A stretch of 8,715 nucleotides of DNA, taken from positions 1 through 8,715 of the forward strand of contig JAUXAV010000036.1 in NCBI GenBank assembly GCA_030619735.1, in the 5' to 3' direction. Each line of letters starts with the position of its first letter. Position 1 is the stretch's first letter. The notes below the pieces were generated by a model. That model made no database searches. It worked only from the letters and a program-made list of their open reading frames with translations, and had not been told where the DNA came from. The position numbers were made by a program, and so were the translations under genes. This stretch comes from Candidatus Aenigmatarchaeota archaeon (GTDB lineage: Archaea > Aenigmatarchaeota > Aenigmatarchaeia > QMZP01 > JAUXAV01). Positions 5,526-8,715 of this stretch are shown here, piece by piece.

Positions 5526-6043
5526 TTTCTACCCCCTTTTGGTCCCTTGACCTTCTCCAAATATTCGTAGGCCTTCTGGATACGCTTGAACCTCTCCGGG
5601 TCACCACTAGGTTTATCAGGATGGGTAAAACCGACTTTAACGCGGTAAACACTAACAATCTCATCCCAGGATGCTTCAGGCTCGACACCGATAGTGGCAC
5701 AAGCCTCATCAAAGGATTCCCTCGCGCCCCCCTTGGTAGCAACCAGCTCGGCACCCATAAAAGCTGTCCCTTTAACTATTCCACCAACCCCTCTTGCTTC
5801 CCACCGAAACATATTATCAATGACCTGGTGGCAAACCCTTAGATTCATTGCCTTTGTCGGTTGGTAATAAGAGCTAATTTCTGTCCAGCTTCTATTCCTA
5901 AAATAGCGCACGCTATAGCCGGGTCCCTTCTCTCCTGGTACTGGTTCCCAATCCGCTATTTCCCATTTAGAAAATAGCCGGCGCAAGTCAGCCAATGTCT
6001 GCGGAACTGTCTTGCTTGTTTTGATAAATGATGGCTCAGGCAT
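5522..6043 (-). CDS. Virus-encoded protein with C-terminal J-domain (DnaJ-like)
   Basis: The ATG lies two bases after the polymerase-X gene's stop and has a strong GGGAGG site about five bases upstream. Residues about 110-165 match a J-domain: helix (WDEIVSVYRVKVGFT), loop with HPDK (HPD at 141-143), then helix (FKRIQKAYEYL). The intact HPD means it could stimulate the ATPase of a DnaK/Hsp70. The J-domain is C-terminal rather than N-terminal, and there are no Gly/Phe or zinc regions, so this is a type III-like J protein. Residues 1-105 are a distinct domain with aromatic-rich strands (YSVRYFRNRSWTEISSYY) and a helix, of no family I recognise; it presumably chooses the client. Next to replication genes it may recruit host DnaK to remodel the initiation complex, by analogy with DnaJ in lambda replication. 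Confidence 0.75.
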   Translation of the reverse strand: MPEPSFIKTSKTVPQTLADLRRLFSKWEIADWEPVPGEKGPGYSVRYFRNRSWTEISSYYQPTKAMNLRVCHQVIDNMFRWEARGVGGIVKGTAFMGAELVATKGGARESFDEACATIGVEPEASWDEIVSVYRVKVGFTHPDKPSGDPERFKRIQKAYEYLEKVKGPKGGRK

Positions 6044-6045
6044 GT

Positions 6046-6531
6046 TTACCTCCCTTCCTCTGGCCTCTGGTACGGCAGACCAAGAGCTCCATAGATAGAT
6101 TCCTCACTATCGCCAGCGATCCTCTCCCCCTTCTCATTAAACAGCCCATCACCGCTGGCTGCCAGATGCCAGCCCATATCTTTAGCTCGGCTGCAAAGGC
6201 GAATGTTACTCTCCTTGCTCCCGGTCCGGATAAGGAGCAGGGTAGCCCAGGTACCCTCATCGGCAACGTAGATATCGACCTGGGTGCTGCCAACCATAAC
6301 CCTCATAATCTTCTTCCCACTCATCTTGAGCTGGCCGAGTTTTATCAGCTCACCGTGGAAATTCCAGAGGTCATGGGGAATCAGAACCAAGTCAACATCA
6401 TTTACCCAGGGAATCCTCCTCCGGATACTGCCAGCAATTTCTATTCTCTGACAGTAAGGGCTGAGACGCCTCACAACTGCGTCAGCCACTTTCTGTGCCC
6501 GCTCGAGTGCTATTTTGCCTCTTGCCATCAT
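6046..6531 (-). CDS. Minimal family X DNA polymerase-like nucleotidyltransferase
   Basis: The protein has 161 aa, with two adjacent ATGs (6531 and 6528); the first overlaps the RusA stop as ATGA. The nucleotidyltransferase signature is complete: G34-S35-x2-R38, then D45-V-D47 with exactly the Pol beta spacing (GS to first Asp, 11 residues), and the third acidic residue D86 in QVDIYV. The thumb-like motif RTGS..SN (102-109) matches the YFTGS..FN region of family X polymerases, and the end (EESIYGALGLPYQRPEEGR) matches their C-terminal E-x-x-IF..LGL-x-Y-x-P-P-E-x-R motif. The 8-kDa lyase domain and HhH motifs are absent, making this a palm-plus-thumb enzyme of about the size of ASFV PolX. It probably fills gaps during repair or recombination; other nucleotidyl transfer is possible. 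Confidence 0.85.
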   Translation of the reverse strand: MMARGKIALERAQKVADAVVRRLSPYCQRIEIAGSIRRRIPWVNDVDLVLIPHDLWNFHGELIKLGQLKMSGKKIMRVMVGSTQVDIYVADEGTWATLLLIRTGSKESNIRLCSRAKDMGWHLAASGDGLFNEKGERIAGDSEESIYGALGLPYQRPEEGR

Positions 6532-6923
6532 TCCCTCTCGAGTTTCCCCTTTATTTCCTCCAGCTCAATTATGGTGAGTGGGGCTGGTTTAAGATCCACA
6601 ACTGCTTCCACCCTCCCAATCTCTAAGTGCTCCACATCGTCGCCCAAAAGCAAACCGGCGTCAACCACAGCATCGAGTCCCGGCTTAAACCTGGCTAGCA
6701 GGTTATCTTCATCTCTCAGTCGCTCTTCAGCAAAAACAACGGTTAGGTTAAGCTTGGCCTTGCCAAGGGGAAAGTCCCTACGATACTCTCTATTCCGGGC
6801 ATCCACACAGCAATAGTACACAGCATCGTGGTATACCTTCCCGGCCTTATACTTCACAAGCCAACAGACGCGGCTGTTAGGGGAGTACTCAATCGGGGGC
6901 AAGAACGGAACTTCAATCCTCAT
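6528..6923 (-). CDS. rusA: RusA-family Holliday junction resolvase
   Basis: The start chosen is the ATG at 6923. It overlaps the upstream zinc-ribbon stop as ATGA, has AAGGG close before it, and yields the usual RusA opening (MRIEVPFLPP). A longer start at 6947 (eight more residues, with GGGAGA upstream) is the alternative. The 131-aa length fits RusA (about 120 aa). Core motif: RDEDNLLARFKPGLDAVV followed by DAGLLLGDD, giving the conserved acidic residues (D71, D73 and D95/D96 from this start), N74 and K80. RusA-type enzymes are homodimeric, metal-dependent nucleases that resolve four-way junctions; here it would process intermediates made by the annealing protein and by replication. It is co-translated with the polymerase X gene downstream. 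Confidence 0.85.
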   Translation of the reverse strand: MRIEVPFLPPIEYSPNSRVCWLVKYKAGKVYHDAVYYCCVDARNREYRRDFPLGKAKLNLTVVFAEERLRDEDNLLARFKPGLDAVVDAGLLLGDDVEHLEIGRVEAVVDLKPAPLTIIELEEIKGKLERE

Positions 6924-7057
6924 CTTTCCCTTAAGCATTTCAGACATAGGGTCGTCTCCCTGATCTCAATTTCGGCATTCCTATCGGCGCTGGTGTGATA
7001 GGTAACCTCACCACACTCCCTACACTTCCAGGCGACATTAGTTAAATTCTCACTCAT
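6920..7057 (-). CDS. 45-aa zinc-ribbon protein
   Basis: This small gene fills the space between the replication protein and RusA. Its ATG overlaps the upstream stop as ATGA (7054-7057), its TGA overlaps the RusA start as ATGA (6920-6923), and AAGGAG stands nine bases before the ATG. The protein has two CxxC pairs: WKCRECGEVTYHT near residues 10-22 and LCLKCLRER at the end (C12, C15, C38, C41), a four-Cys zinc ribbon separated by 22 residues. Such tiny ribbons in phage early operons often bind nucleic acid or bridge proteins. The function is not recognised; the gene itself is well supported by the overlaps, the ribosome site and the Cys pattern. Confidence 0.75.
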   Translation of the reverse strand: MSENLTNVAWKCRECGEVTYHTSADRNAEIEIRETTLCLKCLRER

Positions 7058-7881
7058 GGCGACCTACTCCTTTCTATCCCAAGCCAGTCAAGCAGGATGG
7101 CCCGGACATAGCTGATATGCAATTTATTCTGCATTGCCGCCTCTTTAAAGGCATCGTATACTTGCTCGACTGTGGCGCCGCCCGCAGCGGAAAGCTTTTT
7201 CTGTAGATCCCGCAATTGCGCAGTCTCACGGCTGTTAGGCATTCTGCCCCAGGCTTTGTTAAAGGTATCAGAAAGACACTGAAAAACAGATGAATCAGTA
7301 AGTAAGGGTGTGGATTTACTACCTGATTTACTACCTAGTGTACTAGGTAATCTTCCTTTTCCTTTTCCTTTTCCTTTTCCTTTTCCTTTTCTAATAATCT
7401 CTTTGCTACTTTCTCTGCCCGCCGTTTCGGAATTACTAGGTAGTTCACTAGGTAGTCCACTAGGTAGTCCGCTGGGGGGCCAGTTTTCTGTTATTATCTC
7501 TTTAGGGGTGGGATGGTAGCGCAAGTGGTCCATCCAGCCTTCCGGTGGGGGGTATGCTGATGGATAAGCCCATTGCAGTTTTTGCTCCTCCCACCAGTCT
7601 AGCATCTGGATAGCGGTGTGCCTTGAAGTGGAGTAAACCTTTAGAAATCCTTGCTCTTCCAGTTCCTTCAAGATGGCTGGGATATCGTCCTTTGGGATAT
7701 CGGGGAGATTGGGGCAGGCAGTATACTTGATTTCGTCAGGGTCAGCAGAGAGCCGGCCCTGGTCATCGGAGTTTATCCACATTCTGTCGTAGAGTGTGGC
7801 AGCCTTTAAGCTGACCCGGCCTATGCGAGGGTCTGTTGACCGGCTCTGGGGAACTATTCTACCTCGAGCAATGCGCCTCAT
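7054..7881 (-). CDS. Replication initiator/helicase-loader-like protein (DnaD-like C-part)
   Basis: This is a 275-aa protein starting seven bases after the annealing-protein stop, with AAGGAG and AAAGG upstream. Residues about 1-125 resemble the N-terminal winged-helix region of phage replication proteins: R-G-R-I, then LYDRMWINSDDQGRLSADPD, a Pro-rich loop and ILKELEEQGFLKVY. Residues 134-192 are a low-complexity linker with repeated LPS(G/E) units, a (GK)6 run and GSKSGSKS. Residues about 195-270 (FNKAWGRMPN, LQKKL, VYDAFKEAAMQ, ISYVRAILLDWL) form a helical domain like the DnaD/DnaB_2 C-terminal domain, ending in the typical ...Y-x-x-x-IL-x-x-W motif. The likely role is to bind the viral origin and load helicase. 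The linker DNA contains iteron-like repeats. An alternative is a transcription regulator, which is less likely given the neighbours. Confidence 0.75.
   Translation of the reverse strand: MRRIARGRIVPQSRSTDPRIGRVSLKAATLYDRMWINSDDQGRLSADPDEIKYTACPNLPDIPKDDIPAILKELEEQGFLKVYSTSRHTAIQMLDWWEEQKLQWAYPSAYPPPEGWMDHLRYHPTPKEIITENWPPSGLPSGLPSELPSNSETAGRESSKEIIRKGKGKGKGKGKGRLPSTLGSKSGSKSTPLLTDSSVFQCLSDTFNKAWGRMPNSRETAQLRDLQKKLSAAGGATVEQVYDAFKEAAMQNKLHISYVRAILLDWLGIERSRSP
7313..7349. repeat. Iteron-like repeats, right-end half-site of initiator gene linker
   Basis: GATTTACTACCT occurs twice in tandem (7313-7324, 7325-7336). It runs into a perfect inverted repeat, TACCTAGT-GT-ACTAGGTA (7332-7349). ACTACCTAGT at 7330-7339 is the exact reverse complement of the direct repeats found at 7435-7468, so the two clusters face each other across the CCTTTT tract. 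Confidence 0.75.
7355..7390. repeat. (CCTTTT)6 hexanucleotide tract
   Basis: Six uninterrupted CCTTTT units form a polypyrimidine run on the plus strand (AAAAGG on the minus). In frame this encodes alternating Lys-Gly in the initiator linker. The strand asymmetry favours unwinding or triplex-type structure, and copy number could vary without a frameshift. Confidence 0.95.
7435..7470. repeat. Three tandem 12-bp iteron-like repeats; candidate replication origin
   Basis: ACTAGGTAGTTC, ACTAGGTAGTCC and ACTAGGTAGTCC follow each other with a 12-bp period. They lie within the linker-coding part of the replication gene, as the lambda origin iterons lie within gene O. Together with the oppositely oriented copies at 7313-7349 and the CCTTTT tract between, they form a candidate origin. 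The peptide LPSG/LPSE repeats are a direct by-product of the DNA repeats. Confidence 0.6.
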
Positions 7882-7888
7882 GGAACCT

Positions 7889-8715
7889 TTAGCTCCTTGT
7901 CGCTTTTATTCGGATGTAGCACTGGCTTGGTAGCTCTGTTATCTCCACCTGGGAATTGACATTAAGCTCTTTAAGGGCTTCAGTCTTTGATAGGCGGAAG
8001 TCATCCCAGAGAGCTTGAAACAGGTGGCCGAAATTTTTAATGGTGCGGGGGTCGCGGGCGGCGGACACTCCGATTTTTTTGGATTTGGGGGTTTTCTCCG
8101 TTGTTGAAGAAACTGTCTCGCCGCTCTCCACCCCACTCTCTTCCTCGCCGGGCGGCTCGCCAGATTTTTCACCACCTTTAGAGGGGGATTCCCCCTCCTC
8201 CCCAGGCTTCTCTTCAACCACCCGATAGTCTGTCTCAATAAACCTCTCATCAACCACTTCAACACCTTGAGGCATCTCACCGGGATATTGCCTATCGAGA
8301 GCCAATCTCTCAGCACGGACACAAGCCATATTGAGATGAGTATTGCCCTTTTCTTCACCCTTAATTCTTTCCTTCTTAGGAATACCACGGAGACCGAAGG
8401 CTTCAGCCCCGCTTTCAATGTCCTTAATATGGACGAAGCCATAGATGCTATTGGGGTCAGCCGTATCGCCCAGAATACTATCTATTTCTTCCTGGGTGGC
8501 TTTTCTCGGCGTCAGATCAAGGTAAGAGTAGTTGTGCTTCCGCTGCGCCATCAGTCGTGTGGCACCGATGCCGACTTGCATTGACCAATCTAAAACTAAG
8601 TTACCCTCGCCGTCCTCGATGTAATTCCCAGACCTGTCTTTACGTTTGTAGGGTATCAGGTAAATATGCTTCATAAGGGGGTTAAGCTGATAGGTCTGGC
8701 AGAGAAGAATGGCTT
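7889..8715 (-). CDS. RecT/Bet-like single-strand DNA annealing protein (5' truncated by window)
   Basis: The frame stays open past the ATG at 8674 to the right edge. The 13 upstream codons read AILLCQTYQLNPL directly into MKHIYLIPYK, reconstituting the Bet/RecT motif G/Q-LNP-x-x-x-x-IYLIPYK, so 8674 is internal and the real start is outside. Further family-like features are the W-x-M-Q-V-G..G strand-helix (about residues 30-41 from that Met) and NMACVRAERLALDRQYPGEM (115-134), like the M-x-x-KRA-x-x-x-A-x-x-x-P segment of Bet. Residues about 155-200 are an acidic, Ser/Gly/Lys-rich linker. Residues about 205-261 form an appended helical domain (TIKNFGHLFQALWDDF, ALKELNV). It would anneal ssDNA for recombination-dependent replication, working with RusA downstream. 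Confidence 0.75.
   Translation of the reverse strand, partial: AILLCQTYQLNPLMKHIYLIPYKRKDRSGNYIEDGEGNLVLDWSMQVGIGATRLMAQRKHNYSYLDLTPRKATQEEIDSILGDTADPNSIYGFVHIKDIESGAEAFGLRGIPKKERIKGEEKGNTHLNMACVRAERLALDRQYPGEMPQGVEVVDERFIETDYRVVEEKPGEEGESPSKGGEKSGEPPGEEESGVESGETVSSTTEKTPKSKKIGVSAARDPRTIKNFGHLFQALWDDFRLSKTEALKELNVNSQVEITELPSQCYIRIKATRS
8181..8197. repeat. GC-rich perfect inverted repeat in the annealing-protein linker
   Basis: GAGGGGG-ATT-CCCCCTC gives a seven-base-pair stem with a three-base loop. It lies in the region coding for the acidic linker. No T-run follows on either strand, so it is not an intrinsic terminator; it could slow transcription or translation between domains. Confidence 0.6.

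Noticed and set aside
5476..5754. Minus-strand 92-codon frame overlapping the J-domain and 154-aa genes
   Set aside because: It covers the HPD region in the wrong frame and spans an ATGA junction between two supported genes.
6028..6816. Long plus-strand frame (262 codons) opposite the polymerase X and RusA genes
   Set aside because: It lies antisense to two genes with clear catalytic motifs, has Ser/Pro/Leu-rich low-complexity translation typical of shadow frames, and lacks any family resemblance.
7313..7470. Possible CRISPR array
   Set aside because: The repeats are 12 bp or less, tandem or facing each other, without 25-40-bp unique spacers, and lie within a coding sequence.
7939..8442. 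Minus-strand alternate frame of 167 codons within the annealing-protein gene
   Set aside because: It is an Arg/Lys-rich out-of-frame shadow of the linker and core; the Bet/RecT motifs are all in the other frame.
1..8715. tRNA, rRNA, integrase, attachment sites or insertion sequences
   Set aside because: No cloverleaf-like segment, recombinase motif or terminal inverted repeats with a target duplication were noticed, and there is almost no intergenic space to hold them.

Overview
This window looks like part of the genome of a tailed virus or prophage of an uncultured bacterium. It is coding almost throughout, with genes packed end to end and joined by 1-4 nt stop/start overlaps. Many starts have good Shine-Dalgarno sequences, and GTG or TTG starts also occur. 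The dense SD-led genes point to a bacterial host. The proteins resemble those of metagenomic viruses, and a Chloroflexota (Dehalococcoidia-like) host is only a weak guess. Terminase, portal, capsid and lysis genes are not in the window, so this is an internal segment.

Left arm (1-4136, plus strand): a virion-structure module. It holds a C-terminal fragment of a coiled-coil/beta protein, a 486-aa protein with a glutamine-amidotransferase-like domain between two probable structural domains, three further structural or small proteins, and two membrane proteins. The second membrane protein is an N-terminally anchored protein with a Pro-Glu stalk built from 21-bp DNA repeats.

Right arm (8715-4105, minus strand): one long early-type transcription unit that meets the left arm tail to tail, with 32 bp of coding overlap. 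In transcription order it encodes a RecT/Bet-like single-strand annealing protein (5' end outside the window), a replication initiator or helicase-loader-like protein, a 45-aa zinc-ribbon protein, a RusA-type Holliday junction resolvase, a minimal family X polymerase-like nucleotidyltransferase, a protein with a C-terminal J-domain, and four proteins of unknown function. One of these four has a zinc-finger-like N-terminus and a basic tail. The first six form a coherent replication, recombination and repair set.

Most notable observations: a cluster of 12-bp iteron-like repeats flanking a (CCTTTT)6 tract inside the linker of the replication gene, arranged like the lambda O/ori locus; a polymerase-X catalytic core of ASFV-PolX size next to RusA; a viral J-domain protein with an intact HPD motif; an amidotransferase-like fold in a virion protein that has lost its nucleophile; a 45-aa zinc-ribbon gene seated exactly between two ATGA overlaps; and an A-run at an overlapping gene junction that would allow a frameshift fusion. 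No promoter, tRNA, CRISPR array, integrase or IS element was seen.
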